This document shows, one piece after another, positions 35,504-44,970 of a stretch of 64,000 bases of DNA. Made by a program: the position numbers and the translations under genes. Location: NCBI GenBank assembly GCA_964472395.1, contig CAYYMM010000009.1:5234-69233 (forward strand), read 5' to 3'. A model generated the notes under the pieces. It was given only the letters and a program-made list of their open reading frames with translations. It did not search any database and was not told where the DNA came from. The first letter of the stretch is position 1. The number at the start of each line of letters is the position of its first letter. This stretch comes from CALFER01 sp964472395. GTDB lineage: Bacteria; CSSED10-310; CALFER01.

Positions 35504-36820
35504 CTACTGGTTCGAAAAGAACGGGATCAGGCGGATGATGTCGTTGTATGTGACCAACAAGGCGAAACAGATCAGGAGATAGAAAAACACATTCTGGATG
35601 ATGATCTGCGATCTGTCACTCAGAGGCTTGCGGCGGATCCCTTCAAGAATCAGGAACAGAACAAGTCCGCCATCAAGAACGGGGATGGGGAGCAGGTTGA
35701 TCAATGCCAGATTCAGGCTAATGAAAGCTGTCAGCATCATCAGCTCGCGGTATCCGCTCTTGGCGGCTTCTCCAGCCATCGCGCCTATCATGAGGGGACC
35801 TCCGAGATTTTTAACCGAGGCTTGGCGCATGAGGAGCTGCCCGAGCAGATGATACATCGACTTGGCGGTCTCGTAGTTGCTCACCAGACTCATTTTCAGT
35901 GCAGGCCCAATTCCATATTGTACCAGTTTCCTGTCAGCCATGAAGGTAATGCCGATCAAATAGGTTTGAGCTGACTCATCGTAAATCGGTGTGATCTCCA
36001 TTTCCAGGCGTTCCGATTGTCTCTCGATCTCCAGTCGGACCGGTTCTGTCTCACTCTTCTTGACGATAGCCTGGAACTCTTCGATCGCTCCCAGTTCGAT
36101 CCCGTTGGCTCGAAGTACGCGATCATCCTTTTTCAACCCGCATTTTTCGGCCGGATATCCTGCCCGTGTGTTCCCGACGATAATCGGAGATGGCATTGCA
36201 ATGCCGCCGAGAGGAAACTCCGCGGCTGTTGGATCGCCTGGTTTGAACTTCAGATCCAACGTTTCTTCCCCACGCTCGATGCGCAAGGCCAAGGTTTTGT
36301 CCGGATTCAGAAATAGGGCGCGAAGTGCCGATTCCCAGGTCTTCACGGGCTGACCGTCGACTGCAAGAATCGTGTCGCCCTTACGGAGTTCACTCGTAAA
36401 TGCCGGAGAATCCGGTATAACCCATCCAATAGTTGGCGCTGCATCCTTATATGTGGGTTCGTACATGCCGACCAAACCGAGAATGAACGTGAAGAGAATC
36501 GCGACCACGACATTCATCAGTGAGCCGGCGACGATCACGAGAAACCGCTGGGGGATGGATTTGGAGGTCAATTCCTGGCCAGTCGAGAGACGATTCTCTC
36601 CATCGATTTCTTCGCCGGCCATCTTCACGTATCCTCCGAACGGGATCATGGAAATCTGATAGTCGGTCTCGCCCCGGCGAAACCCGATCAGGCGCGGACC
36701 GAAACCCAGTGAAAAAACCTCGACTCGGATTCCCACCGATCGTGCGGCGATAAAATGGCCCAACTCATGGACGAAAATTAGAAAACCTAGGACGAGGAGG
36801 AAGGCGACGATACTCAGCAT
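35504..36820 (-). CDS. rseP: RIP metalloprotease RseP
   Basis: A membrane site-2 protease that cleaves anti-sigma factors and remnant signal peptides. The 438-aa protein has the zinc motif H18-E19-L-G-H22, GGYVKMAGE, two PDZ-like regions (about 120-290) and the second metal motif NLLPIPVLDGG near the C-terminal helices. Length is typical. It lies 12 nt downstream of the epimerase gene and converges on tsaC. Confidence 0.94.
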   Translation of the reverse strand: MLSIVAFLLVLGFLIFVHELGHFIAARSVGIRVEVFSLGFGPRLIGFRRGETDYQISMIPFGGYVKMAGEEIDGENRLSTGQELTSKSIPQRFLVIVAGSLMNVVVAILFTFILGLVGMYEPTYKDAAPTIGWVIPDSPAFTSELRKGDTILAVDGQPVKTWESALRALFLNPDKTLALRIERGEETLDLKFKPGDPTAAEFPLGGIAMPSPIIVGNTRAGYPAEKCGLKKDDRVLRANGIELGAIEEFQAIVKKSETEPVRLEIERQSERLEMEITPIYDESAQTYLIGITFMADRKLVQYGIGPALKMSLVSNYETAKSMYHLLGQLLMRQASVKNLGGPLMIGAMAGEAAKSGYRELMMLTAFISLNLALINLLPIPVLDGGLVLFLILEGIRRKPLSDRSQIIIQNVFFYLLICFALLVTYNDIIRLIPFFSNQ

Positions 36821-36832
36821 GATTATTTCTCT

Positions 36833-37846
36833 CTAACAAAATAGGCGGACGTTGTCTCTGACCCAATCAAAAAGCCTGGAAATCCCGGCTTCTGGCGAAA
36901 CTACCGGCCTCCAGCCAAACTCGTCATACGCTTTTCGGATATCGCTTACATAGACTTTCTGGTCACCTGGCCGCCAGTCGTCGAATGAGTAAGGGAGGGG
37001 TTTCCCAAGTCTGGTTTCGATGAATTGGATGAACTCGATCAAAGACAGCGTGCGATCCGGTCCACCCCCTATGTTGTAAACACGTCCCGCTGTGCAAGAT
37101 CGGTGTTCGTACGCTGCTAGAAACGCGTTGACCAGATCGTCGACATACAGCACATCCCGGATCTGCTTTCCGTCTCCGTAGATCGTGACGGATTTGCCGA
37201 GAACAGCCTGGATGAGAAAAAAAGCGACCCATCCCTGATCCTCGCATCCCATCTGCCTCGGACCGTAAATACATGACATCCGGAAAACGACCGATGGAAT
37301 GTTGTAAATCCTGCAATAATCATGGACATACTGATCAGCGCCACCCTTGGAGCAACCATAAGGGGAATAAAAATCGAGAGGGGTGGATTCCGGATTTCCG
37401 TATCTGAGATCAGCATACTCCCAGCGGTTGTTGCGTTCGCAGATTGGCATGAAATCCATTTTCCCATATACCTTGTTCGTCGAAGTGAAAATGACCATGG
37501 GTGGTGTCGGCTGATCACGTATGGCTTCGAGAACATTGAAGGTCCCCAGAAGATTGACTTCAAAATCATGGCGCGGATCCACAACCGATGTGGTGACCGC
37601 GACCTGCGCTGCCAGATGACAGACGAGTTGCGCGCCGCTGAAGATATGTCGAATCGCATCGATATTCCGGATGTCCCGGTGATGAAACGTCAGATCGCCC
37701 GGGATGGTCTTCAGCCATTCGAGATTGGATGGCGTGCCATTGCGGGAGAGATCATCGATGACGTGAACCTCGTGTCCCATCCTTAGAAAACGTTCGGCAA
37801 TGTTGGATCCGATGAACCCGGCTCCTCCCGTTACAACTACCTTCAT
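36833..37846 (-). CDS. NAD-dependent sugar epimerase, CDP-paratose 2-epimerase-like
   Basis: A 337-aa extended short-chain dehydrogenase: TGGAGFIGSN (NAD motif), STNKVYG and the catalytic Y-x-x-x-K in SPYGCSKGGADQYV. FRMSCIYGPRQMG, EDQGWVAFFLIQA and YGDGKQIRDVLYV follow. The latter segments are typical of CDP-paratose (tyvelose) 2-epimerases acting on LPS dideoxysugars, but GDP- or UDP-sugar use is possible. The start at 37846 has GGAGG at 4 nt. It lies 37 nt after pduL and 12 nt before rseP. Confidence 0.82.
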   Translation of the reverse strand: MKVVVTGGAGFIGSNIAERFLRMGHEVHVIDDLSRNGTPSNLEWLKTIPGDLTFHHRDIRNIDAIRHIFSGAQLVCHLAAQVAVTTSVVDPRHDFEVNLLGTFNVLEAIRDQPTPPMVIFTSTNKVYGKMDFMPICERNNRWEYADLRYGNPESTPLDFYSPYGCSKGGADQYVHDYCRIYNIPSVVFRMSCIYGPRQMGCEDQGWVAFFLIQAVLGKSVTIYGDGKQIRDVLYVDDLVNAFLAAYEHRSCTAGRVYNIGGGPDRTLSLIEFIQFIETRLGKPLPYSFDDWRPGDQKVYVSDIRKAYDEFGWRPVVSPEAGISRLFDWVRDNVRLFC

Positions 37847-37883
37847 CTGACCTCCGTTCAACATGTAATCATCAGAGTTTTGA

Positions 37884-38621
37884 TTAAAGAATCAGCACAT
37901 TCCTGGATCGGGCAAGCTCCAGTGCTGATGAGGTGATTTTCTGCCCGGGTTTCAATTGGATCCTTCTGCCGGCTCGAATCAGCTTCTCGATATCCTCAAC
38001 ACAGATGAACCGGTTCTCACTCAGCCCCTCGGGCAACGGCTCCGGTATCACCATATCGACGATATCGCCGGAAGACAAATCTGCCGCATTGGCTTCATCG
38101 GTATCGAGGTGCAGTTCAAGGACACCTGTCCCGGAAACCCTCACAATGACATCCTCAAACACACAAGGGCGTTTGCCGGAGTTTCGAGCAACAATCCGGT
38201 CTCCGGTCTTTAGATTCATACGTGCTCCATCCATCGTCGAGATATGAAGATGGCGGGCTGCAATGATCGTTCCGTTCGATGTCACGATCGTTCCCCGAGG
38301 TCCGATGATCGTCAGACCAGGGGTGCCCTCGAGACAGCCGGAGAGGCGGATCGGGACCATAATCCCGAGCGTAACGGAGTCGCTCTTGGAGATCTCCACC
38401 TGGGTGAGAGATCGTGCTGGGCCCAACACCCGTACGCCTTTAAGTATTCCGTTTTGACTTGCAAGCGTAACCCGCTCAACAGCAGCAAACTCACCAGTCT
38501 GACTGAGCATTCGGTCCACGTGCAACTCTCCGCCGAACAGACTCTGAATGTGCGGAAGCGAGAGATGGACATGACGGGCTGAAACGCCGACAGGTGATCG
38601 AAATGTGTGCGCTCCGGTCAT
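37884..38621 (-). CDS. pduL: PduL phosphotransacylase with EutQ/EutT-like C-terminal tail
   Basis: Exchanges acyl-CoA and acyl-phosphate inside microcompartments, recycling CoA. The 245-aa protein has both half-motifs of the family: ARHVHLS (residues 15-21) and ARHLHIS (122-128), plus VRVLGPAR and HLDTDEANA (171-179). These contain the His zinc ligands. Only about 10 residues precede the first motif, so the usual N-terminal encapsulation helix is missing. The last 40 residues (FICVEDIEKLI ... ITSSALELARSRNV) resemble the N-terminal segment of E. coli EutQ and EutT. The gene is first in a unit with the epimerase and rseP; its start region overlaps the miaB upstream region. Confidence 0.9.
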   Translation of the reverse strand: MTGAHTFRSPVGVSARHVHLSLPHIQSLFGGELHVDRMLSQTGEFAAVERVTLASQNGILKGVRVLGPARSLTQVEISKSDSVTLGIMVPIRLSGCLEGTPGLTIIGPRGTIVTSNGTIIAARHLHISTMDGARMNLKTGDRIVARNSGKRPCVFEDVIVRVSGTGVLELHLDTDEANAADLSSGDIVDMVIPEPLPEGLSENRFICVEDIEKLIRAGRRIQLKPGQKITSSALELARSRNVLIL

Positions 38622-38701
38622 GCGATCATCCTAGCTCCGGATGCAGATGGTGTCCAGCGTTTTCATTTGCGCCCGGCGGCTTTGCCGACTATATTTGGCG
38701 C

Positions 38702-40030
38702 ATGAAATCGACGGGATGCAAATACTACATCGAAACGTTTGGATGCCAGATGAATGTTCATGATTCGGAGAAACTTGAGGATCTGCTCAGACAATATGGC
38801 GGGGAAGTCACACGGGATGAGTCGACAGCCGATGTCATTGTACTCAATACCTGTGCCGTCCGGGCTAAGGCAGAACAGAAAGTATATTCACGCCTCGGCC
38901 GTCTGAGTCACCTCAAGCAGAAACGTCCGGATCTGAAACTCGTGATCGCCGGTTGCATGGCTCAGGCCTGGGGTAGCCGGATTCTCGAACGTGCACCTTA
39001 TGTCGATGTGATTGTCGGCCCTGGATCTCTTTTCAGAATCCCGGAAATTTTAAGGGAAATGCATGGCGAGGAGGCGACAGATCCGCAACCGGTAGTGGAG
39101 GTTGTGGAACCGAGTGCTTTTCTGGATGTCGAACCCCGGCATATCGGCAAACCCCGGACACATCACGCCTGGATCACCGTCATGGAAGGGTGCGACAATT
39201 TCTGTTCTTATTGTGTCGTGCCGTATGTGCGAGGTCGTGAACGAAGCCGTCGCGAGATCGACATCATCGAAGAAATCGAACACTTGGTCACTCTCGGCGT
39301 GCGAGAAATCACATTGCTCGGACAGAATGTGAACTCGTATCGAGGCGAAAACGGATCCTTCGCAAACCTGCTCAGAATGCTGGATTCCATCACAGGTCTG
39401 CTCAGAATCCGTTTCACCACTTCCCATCCCAAGGATGTCAGTCAGGAGTTGATCGCGGCCATTGCCGAGTTGCCCAAGGTTTGTGAGTATCTTCATTTCC
39501 CTGCGCAATCGGGATCCGATACGGTATTGACCCGGATGAAACGGGGATATTCCCGTGCAGACTACATCGATAAGGTCGCCTCCATCCGCGATCGAATCCC
39601 GGGAATCGCCATGAGTTCAGATTTCATTGTCGGATTTCCAGGAGAAACGGAAGCGGATTTCGAAGAGACACTGGATCTGGTCAACCGGGTTCAATACGAT
39701 TCCATCTTCGCGTTTCATTATTCCGTCCGCCCAATGACCGCCGCAGCGAGATTTCCGGATGATGTGACTCATGCGGATAAACTCGCGAGACTCGAACGCC
39801 TCATCACTCTGCAACGCTCGATTTCTCTTGCTCTCAACAGTCAGTCCATCGGGTCCGTTGTCGAGGTTCTCGTTGAGGGGACTGCTCGACGGGGTGAGGG
39901 TAAGTTGACAGGACGAACGCGTCAAAACCGCATCGTCAATTTTACCGGTGACGCACAGATTTCTTCACTTCAACCTGTTCGGATCGAAAGTGTCAGCCCG
40001 AACTGTCTCTATGGAACCTCAGTGGGATGA
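38702..40030 (+). CDS. miaB: tRNA-2-methylthio-N6-dimethylallyladenosine synthase MiaB
   Basis: A radical-SAM methylthiotransferase modifying A37 of tRNA. The 442-aa protein has N-terminal cluster cysteines C15, C51 and C85. The radical SAM motif C164-x3-C168-x2-C171 follows, and a C-terminal TRAM-like domain (SVVEVLVEGTA...GRTRQNRIVNF) is present. The start at 38702 matches the MiaB N-terminus (YYIETFGCQMNVHDS); 36 upstream codons overlap pduL on the other strand. Confidence 0.93.
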   Translation: MKSTGCKYYIETFGCQMNVHDSEKLEDLLRQYGGEVTRDESTADVIVLNTCAVRAKAEQKVYSRLGRLSHLKQKRPDLKLVIAGCMAQAWGSRILERAPYVDVIVGPGSLFRIPEILREMHGEEATDPQPVVEVVEPSAFLDVEPRHIGKPRTHHAWITVMEGCDNFCSYCVVPYVRGRERSRREIDIIEEIEHLVTLGVREITLLGQNVNSYRGENGSFANLLRMLDSITGLLRIRFTTSHPKDVSQELIAAIAELPKVCEYLHFPAQSGSDTVLTRMKRGYSRADYIDKVASIRDRIPGIAMSSDFIVGFPGETEADFEETLDLVNRVQYDSIFAFHYSVRPMTAAARFPDDVTHADKLARLERLITLQRSISLALNSQSIGSVVEVLVEGTARRGEGKLTGRTRQNRIVNFTGDAQISSLQPVRIESVSPNCLYGTSVG

Positions 40031-40090
40031 AGATCGATCGCGCTTCATCTTCAGACACACGACCTGTATACGGAGCGACCAGTGTCTGAT

Positions 40091-40119
40091 TTGACATTGC
40101 GGACTCCGAGCAATAAAAA
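40091..40119 (+). promoter_or_regulatory. Sigma70-type promoter for the HU gene
   Basis: TTGACA (40091-40096), a 17-nt spacer and TAAAAA (40114-40119), about 100 nt before the HU start. The -35 is perfect and the -10 matches four of six. Confidence 0.5.
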
Positions 40120-40216
40120 TAAACTTGGCTGCATGGATCAAATGAACCGGTTCGCGGTGACATTCCTTCAAGCCGAAGGAACTTAGATGTCCAGGTCGGT
40201 AGCCAGGGAGGGGTCC

Positions 40217-40474
40217 ATGAATTTCCAAGATCTTTCGCGTCGAATAGCAGAGGAATTTGGCTTGAATGTGGAACAGGCGCGGCAGATTCTCAAGTTTATC
40301 TTCAACCAAATCGCTCAGGAAGTAGCGAACTGCGGTCGTGTGTATTTTCGGCGATTCGGTAGCTTCCACAAGGAACTCAAACCGGCACGAAAATATCGGG
40401 ATCCTGTTACAGGTGAAATGAGACAGAGTCCGGAGGACCTTCGAGTCCGGTTCAGGGCGTTCTTCAAATATTGA
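40217..40474 (+). CDS. HU/IHF-family DNA-binding protein
   Basis: An 85-aa nucleoid protein. It shows FQDLSRRIAEEFGLNVEQARQIL (helical dimer part), GRVYFRRFGSFHKELKPARKYRDPVTGE (beta arm with the Pro-containing wrap) and a basic end. Length is typical. A conserved Pro at the arm tip is not obvious. The start at 40217 has GGGAGGGG at good spacing. Confidence 0.88.
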   Translation: MNFQDLSRRIAEEFGLNVEQARQILKFIFNQIAQEVANCGRVYFRRFGSFHKELKPARKYRDPVTGEMRQSPEDLRVRFRAFFKY

Positions 40475-40525
40475 AAACTCGTTGCCCGCAACTGCACGGC
40501 ACACCTTCCTGGTTCTACATTTGTC

Positions 40526-41200
40526 TTAATGGAAAGGGAAGTAGACAAACACGAGTATATCCCAGAGCACATGACTGACCATCGGCGCCACGATGGAACA
40601 CCGCCAGATGAAAAGCATCCCCCAGAAGATTCCACCAGTGAATGCGGCGAGCAGCAGAATGGGGTTCCAGGAGGGAATATGGACAGCTGCGTAGATCAGA
40701 GCGCCTAGAATAAGTGCTGGCCAAGTTGTGAGTCTGCGTGTCAATTCGGCCTGAATCATCCCCCTCCAGAAGAGTTCTTCGCCAGGACCAATTGGGAACA
40801 GCAGTGTAAGCGTGAGAAACAAATGGGAGTAATGCTCCCTGAGTGTATAGATCGACCCAATCGCATCTCCACCACGAACAAACAAGTGTCTGACAACGTA
40901 GTTCCCGACGAAGAATAGACAATACAGCACAACACTGGCCACAATGCCGATCCCGATTTCACGGAACCAGACTCCCAGGAGAATCGATCTGCGAGCAAGA
41001 GAGATGCTTAGAAGAAGGAGGATCGAGGTGGATACGATCATGGATGGCCAGAAAGGAGTAAACGCGACTCCAAACATGTATAACCATAATCCTGCTGCGA
41101 TCATGATGGATACGATCACTCCGGTATTCGAACGCGGAGCGGGTGTTGCGTGAACCGCCTGATGAAATCGGTCAGCCATGGAGTGGAAGGTCGAGAGCAT
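40526..41200 (-). CDS. CPBP-family intramembrane glutamic endopeptidase
   Basis: A 224-aa protein with about seven membrane helices. The CPBP/Abi motifs are visible: E141-E142-x-x-x-R146 (GEELFWRG), His174 (AAVHIPSWNP) and a final SHVLWD. The family includes CAAX-type proteases and bacteriocin-immunity proteins; the substrate is unknown. It is divergent from the BFN-domain gene. Confidence 0.85.
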   Translation of the reverse strand: MLSTFHSMADRFHQAVHATPAPRSNTGVIVSIMIAAGLWLYMFGVAFTPFWPSMIVSTSILLLLSISLARRSILLGVWFREIGIGIVASVVLYCLFFVGNYVVRHLFVRGGDAIGSIYTLREHYSHLFLTLTLLFPIGPGEELFWRGMIQAELTRRLTTWPALILGALIYAAVHIPSWNPILLLAAFTGGIFWGMLFIWRCSIVAPMVSHVLWDILVFVYFPFH

Positions 41201-41315
41201 GTTCGTTGCATTCCTTGAACAGTGAAATCCGTTTCAATCCTGTGATGCGATTATAAAGAGGATTGGCATCAGATGCGAGCCAAGGGCTGCGGGTTCACGA
41301 TCAGCTGACGCGCTG

Positions 41316-41343
41316 TTTACTTTTCCCCCTGGAAAAATATAAT
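41316..41343 (+). promoter_or_regulatory. Promoter for the BFN-domain gene
   Basis: TTTACT (41316-41321), a 16-nt spacer and a perfect TATAAT (41338-41343), 46 nt before the ATG. It lies in the divergent region shared with the CPBP gene. Confidence 0.55.
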
Positions 41344-41389
41344 GAAACCGAGGGATTCTCTGTTCTGATCCATCGTCTCGGAGGTTCTC

Positions 41390-41875
41390 ATGCTTGTGAA
41401 AATGACAGTCAAAAATCTGACTCTCGATCCGATGACCAACATGCCGATCATCATTTTGAAAAATGAAGCCGGCGATCTAGTCGTCCCGATCTGGGTTGGT
41501 GTTTACGAGGCGAATGCAATCGCTCTGGAACTTGAAAAAATCCCTCCCCTCCGTCCGATGACGCACGATCTGATCCGTAATATCATTAAACAACTCAACT
41601 CGGATATTGAACGTGTGATCATCACGGATCTGAAGGAAGGAACCTATTACGCGGTTCTTGAGGTGAAAACACAAGCAGAAACGATTATGGTGGATTGCCG
41701 TCCTTCCGACGCGATCGCAATCGCACTTCGGTTTAACGCGACGATTTTTGTCGAGCAGGAAGTGGTCGAGAAGAGTCGGGCAGCGGATCATGGACGGGAC
41801 CCGGATGAGGCTGAGAAACTACAGGATTGGCTGAAATCCTTGAAACCCGAGGATTTTGGGAAGTATTCCATGTGA
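41390..41875 (+). CDS. BFN (DUF151) domain protein
   Basis: A 161-aa cytoplasmic protein of the bifunctional nuclease family, with LILDPMTNMPII-like, VPIWVGVYEANAIALELE, RPMTHDLI and VDCRPSDAIAIALR segments. The last is the most conserved DUF151 stretch. The C-terminal 35 residues are charged and variable. The family has reported DNase/RNase activity in a few members; the role here is not known. GGAGG lies 5 nt before the ATG. Confidence 0.88.
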   Translation: MLVKMTVKNLTLDPMTNMPIIILKNEAGDLVVPIWVGVYEANAIALELEKIPPLRPMTHDLIRNIIKQLNSDIERVIITDLKEGTYYAVLEVKTQAETIMVDCRPSDAIAIALRFNATIFVEQEVVEKSRAADHGRDPDEAEKLQDWLKSLKPEDFGKYSM

Positions 41876-41996
41876 TGATCGGTGCGATGAATAGACATGT
41901 AAGCGTAGCGTCGCGCAAATTCAGGAACAACTTCGGCCCATTGTCTGTATTATTGGTGGCCGTTGCCTACTTACCGGATGATTTTGGAGGCGATTT

Positions 41997-43715
41997 TTGA
42001 GAATAAAACTCCCGGAAACAACTTTGGCTCAATATCTCGTATCAAAAGGGATCATCTCAACTGAAGATCTCGAAGTCACACAAAAGCAAGCGGATCGATC
42101 CGGTCGTGCGGTCGAGGAGTTATTGCTCGAGTATGGCCTTGTGTCGACGCGAAAATACGCCGAGGCGATCTCTGAATTTCTTTCGCTGGAGTACCTCGAT
42201 CTTTCCGAACGCACAATCGAACTAATCAACGATCTACCGATGTCGGTTCGGTTTATCCGCCAAAATCATTTCATTCCGCTCGAACTTACAGATACAGTGT
42301 TCCGAATCGTGGTCGCCAATCCCCTTGCCCTGAGTCTGTTTGACAATCTGAAGCAACACATGAACAGGGAGATATCGATCGCAGTGGCGGATATCACCGA
42401 GATCGACCGGAAGATCGAGGAGTTGTTCGGGGGTGGCGCTTCGAGTATGAAAATGATTCTCGATGACATGAAAGAGGAAGATCTCGAAGTGCTTGGCCGC
42501 GATGAAGATCAGGATGTGGAAACCCTCCGTGACATGGCGAGCGAAGCCCCGGTAATCAAAATCGTCAATCTACTTTTTTCACAGGCAGTTGAGGCTGGCG
42601 CCAGCGATATTCACATCGAGCCATTCGAAGGAGATCTTTCGATAAGGTTCCGGATTGATGGAGTGCTTCATGAACAAGAAGCCCCCCCAAAAAAGTTTCA
42701 GTCAGCGATTATTTCACGTGTAAAAATCATCAGCGGATTGAACATCGCCGAGCACCGCTTACCGCAGGACGGCAGAATCCGTCTTCGGATTTCCGGGCAG
42801 AAGATCGATGTGCGCGTATCGACGATACCGACGCTGTATGGCGAGAGTGTGGTCATGCGTCTTCTGGATCGATCCAGCATGTTTATCGACCTCGAATCGC
42901 TTGGATTCCCACACGACATCTTCCAGTCTTTCAATCAGATCATCAAACATCCCCATGGGATGATTCTGGTTACCGGACCGACCGGATCAGGCAAAACGAC
43001 CACCCTGTATGCAGCTCTGGATAAAATCAACCTGCCTGACAAGAAGATTATTACGGTTGAGGATCCGGTCGAGTATCAGCTTAAAGGAGTTAATCAGATA
43101 CAGGTCAATTCGAAGATCGGACTGACATTTGCGTCCGGCCTCAGACATATTGTGCGGCAGGATCCGGATGTCATTATGATCGGTGAGATCCGGGATCTTG
43201 AAACAGCCGAGATCGGTGTGCAGGCGGCATTGACCGGGCATCTTGTATTCTCAACCGTTCACACCAACGACGCCTGTGGAGCCGTAACACGATTGCAGGA
43301 TATGGGTGTGGAAAACTACTTGATCTCATCGTGTCTCGATGGGGTACTCGCACAACGCCTTGTCCGGACGATCTGTTCGGATTGTAAAGTTCCGGTTCAG
43401 ATCGATTCCGTTGCGCTTCGCGAGATGGACATCGAAGAAAAACCAACCGGTACGGTTACCGTGTATCAGGGGAGAGGCTGTCGGCGGTGCAATTCGACCG
43501 GGTACAGAGGCAGAATGGGGATATACGAATTGTTTGTCGTCAATGAGCAGATGAAGGATCTCATTTTGTCGAAAACGAGCGCCAACATACTGAAGCGCGA
43601 ATCGCGGAAAAACGGGATGAAGACGCTTCGGGAAGACGGTTGGCTGAAGGTCAAGGCCGGATTGACGACGATCGAGGAAGTAATGAGGGTCACGCAGGAA
43701 GAGGAAGCTCTGTAA
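41997..43715 (+). CDS. gspE: Type II secretion ATPase GspE
   Basis: Cytoplasmic ATPase that powers pseudopilus assembly. The 572-aa protein has an N-terminal GspE domain (about 1-160), Walker A GPTGSGKTT (residues 327-335), an Asp box, the Walker B region DPDVIMIGEIRD, His box AALTGHLVFSTVHTND and a CxxC zinc pair set (CSDC...CRRC). The start codon is TTG at 41997 behind GGAGG at 6 nt, with no better Met nearby. First gene of the gsp operon. Confidence 0.95.
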   Translation: MRIKLPETTLAQYLVSKGIISTEDLEVTQKQADRSGRAVEELLLEYGLVSTRKYAEAISEFLSLEYLDLSERTIELINDLPMSVRFIRQNHFIPLELTDTVFRIVVANPLALSLFDNLKQHMNREISIAVADITEIDRKIEELFGGGASSMKMILDDMKEEDLEVLGRDEDQDVETLRDMASEAPVIKIVNLLFSQAVEAGASDIHIEPFEGDLSIRFRIDGVLHEQEAPPKKFQSAIISRVKIISGLNIAEHRLPQDGRIRLRISGQKIDVRVSTIPTLYGESVVMRLLDRSSMFIDLESLGFPHDIFQSFNQIIKHPHGMILVTGPTGSGKTTTLYAALDKINLPDKKIITVEDPVEYQLKGVNQIQVNSKIGLTFASGLRHIVRQDPDVIMIGEIRDLETAEIGVQAALTGHLVFSTVHTNDACGAVTRLQDMGVENYLISSCLDGVLAQRLVRTICSDCKVPVQIDSVALREMDIEEKPTGTVTVYQGRGCRRCNSTGYRGRMGIYELFVVNEQMKDLILSKTSANILKRESRKNGMKTLREDGWLKVKAGLTTIEEVMRVTQEEEAL

Positions 43716-43719
43716 CTCC

Positions 43720-44940
43720 ATGCCGACATTCACATACAAAGCGACAGATCGAAAGGGCATCGAAAAGAGCGGTTTTCTGGATGCGGGCAATGAATCGCAG
43801 GCCGTCTTGAAACTGCGTGAAATGAATTTATACCCTCTGACTGTAGCGGAAACGAGGAAAACCGAGAAGCAACGATCGATTCAATTCGCACCTCGATTCC
43901 TCCATCGCGTGAAACATCGGGATGTCTTGGATTTTACATCTAAACTCAGCATTCTGATGGAAGCCGGAATCCAGCTCGATAGAAGCCTCGCGATCTCGGC
44001 GGATTTAACGGAAAACGAGAAGTTGCGCGATCTCGTTCGCGATGTTCGTAAGAATGTCCAGGGTGGCAGTTCATTTGGCGATGCTTTGGCGAAGCATCCT
44101 CGAGTGTTCAACCGACTTTACGTCAATATGGTCAAATCCGGTGAGGCCGGTGGTGTTCTCGAGACGATTCTCCAGCGACTGTCCGGTTTTCTCGAGAGCA
44201 GTCAGGCTTTGCGGGACGAGATAGTCTCTGCGAGTGTTTACCCTGCACTATTGGTTTTTGTCGGCGGTGCGGTTGTGGTCATGATGGTCAGTTTTGTTTT
44301 ACCCAAGTTTACCGTCATCTTCACCAATATGGGTGCTGATCTACCTCTTCCCACCCAAATACTGGTCGCATTTACTGAATTCATGAAGAGAGGCTGGTTG
44401 TTCATCATTGCAGGCATCACATTGACTGTGATCGGTATCCAGCAGTTCATCCGAACCGATGAGGGGCGAATGCGCTGGGATCGAGTCAAACTCAGACTGC
44501 CGCTTATCGGTCCGCTTGTGCAGAAAATCGAAGTTGCCCGTTTTGCCCGTACGATGGGCACACTGGTGCGATCAGGCGTGCCAATCCTGCAAGCGCTCTC
44601 GATCGTCAAGGAAACCCTGACGAATGAAGTGATCGCATCATCGCTCATCGGCGTTTACGGGCGGCTGAAAGAAGGCGGCGGACTCGCCAACCCCCTCAAG
44701 GATACCGGATGCTTTCCCGCGCTGGCTGTCCATATGATTGCGGTCGGTGAAGAAACGGGATCGTTTGAGTCCATGCTGATTAAGGTCGCAGACACTTATG
44801 AAAACGAAGTCCGGGTTGCCGTCAAGCGAACCATGTCGATGATCGAACCCCTTCTGATTCTCGTTATGGGCCTGGTCATCGGATTCATTGTCGTCTCGAT
44901 GCTGTTGGCAGTCTTCAGTATTTCGGATATGCCGCTCTGA
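43720..44940 (+). CDS. gspF: Type II secretion inner-membrane platform protein GspF
   Basis: A 406-aa polytopic protein with two repeats of the T2SF domain. It reads KHRDVLDFTSKLSILMEAGIQLDRSL, then helices at about 170-195, 220-240 and 375-400, with the second repeat (FARTMGTLVRSGVPILQALSIVKETL). The start is 4 nt after the gspE stop. Confidence 0.95.
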   Translation: MPTFTYKATDRKGIEKSGFLDAGNESQAVLKLREMNLYPLTVAETRKTEKQRSIQFAPRFLHRVKHRDVLDFTSKLSILMEAGIQLDRSLAISADLTENEKLRDLVRDVRKNVQGGSSFGDALAKHPRVFNRLYVNMVKSGEAGGVLETILQRLSGFLESSQALRDEIVSASVYPALLVFVGGAVVVMMVSFVLPKFTVIFTNMGADLPLPTQILVAFTEFMKRGWLFIIAGITLTVIGIQQFIRTDEGRMRWDRVKLRLPLIGPLVQKIEVARFARTMGTLVRSGVPILQALSIVKETLTNEVIASSLIGVYGRLKEGGGLANPLKDTGCFPALAVHMIAVGEETGSFESMLIKVADTYENEVRVAVKRTMSMIEPLLILVMGLVIGFIVVSMLLAVFSISDMPL

Positions 44941-44970
44941 GATTTACCCTGAAACGGAGGACATCGATCA

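Noticed and set aside
40026..40049. Hairpin GATGAAG/CTTCATC at the miaB stop
   Set aside because: Only 7 bp with a 10-nt loop and no T-run, so it is not a convincing terminator.
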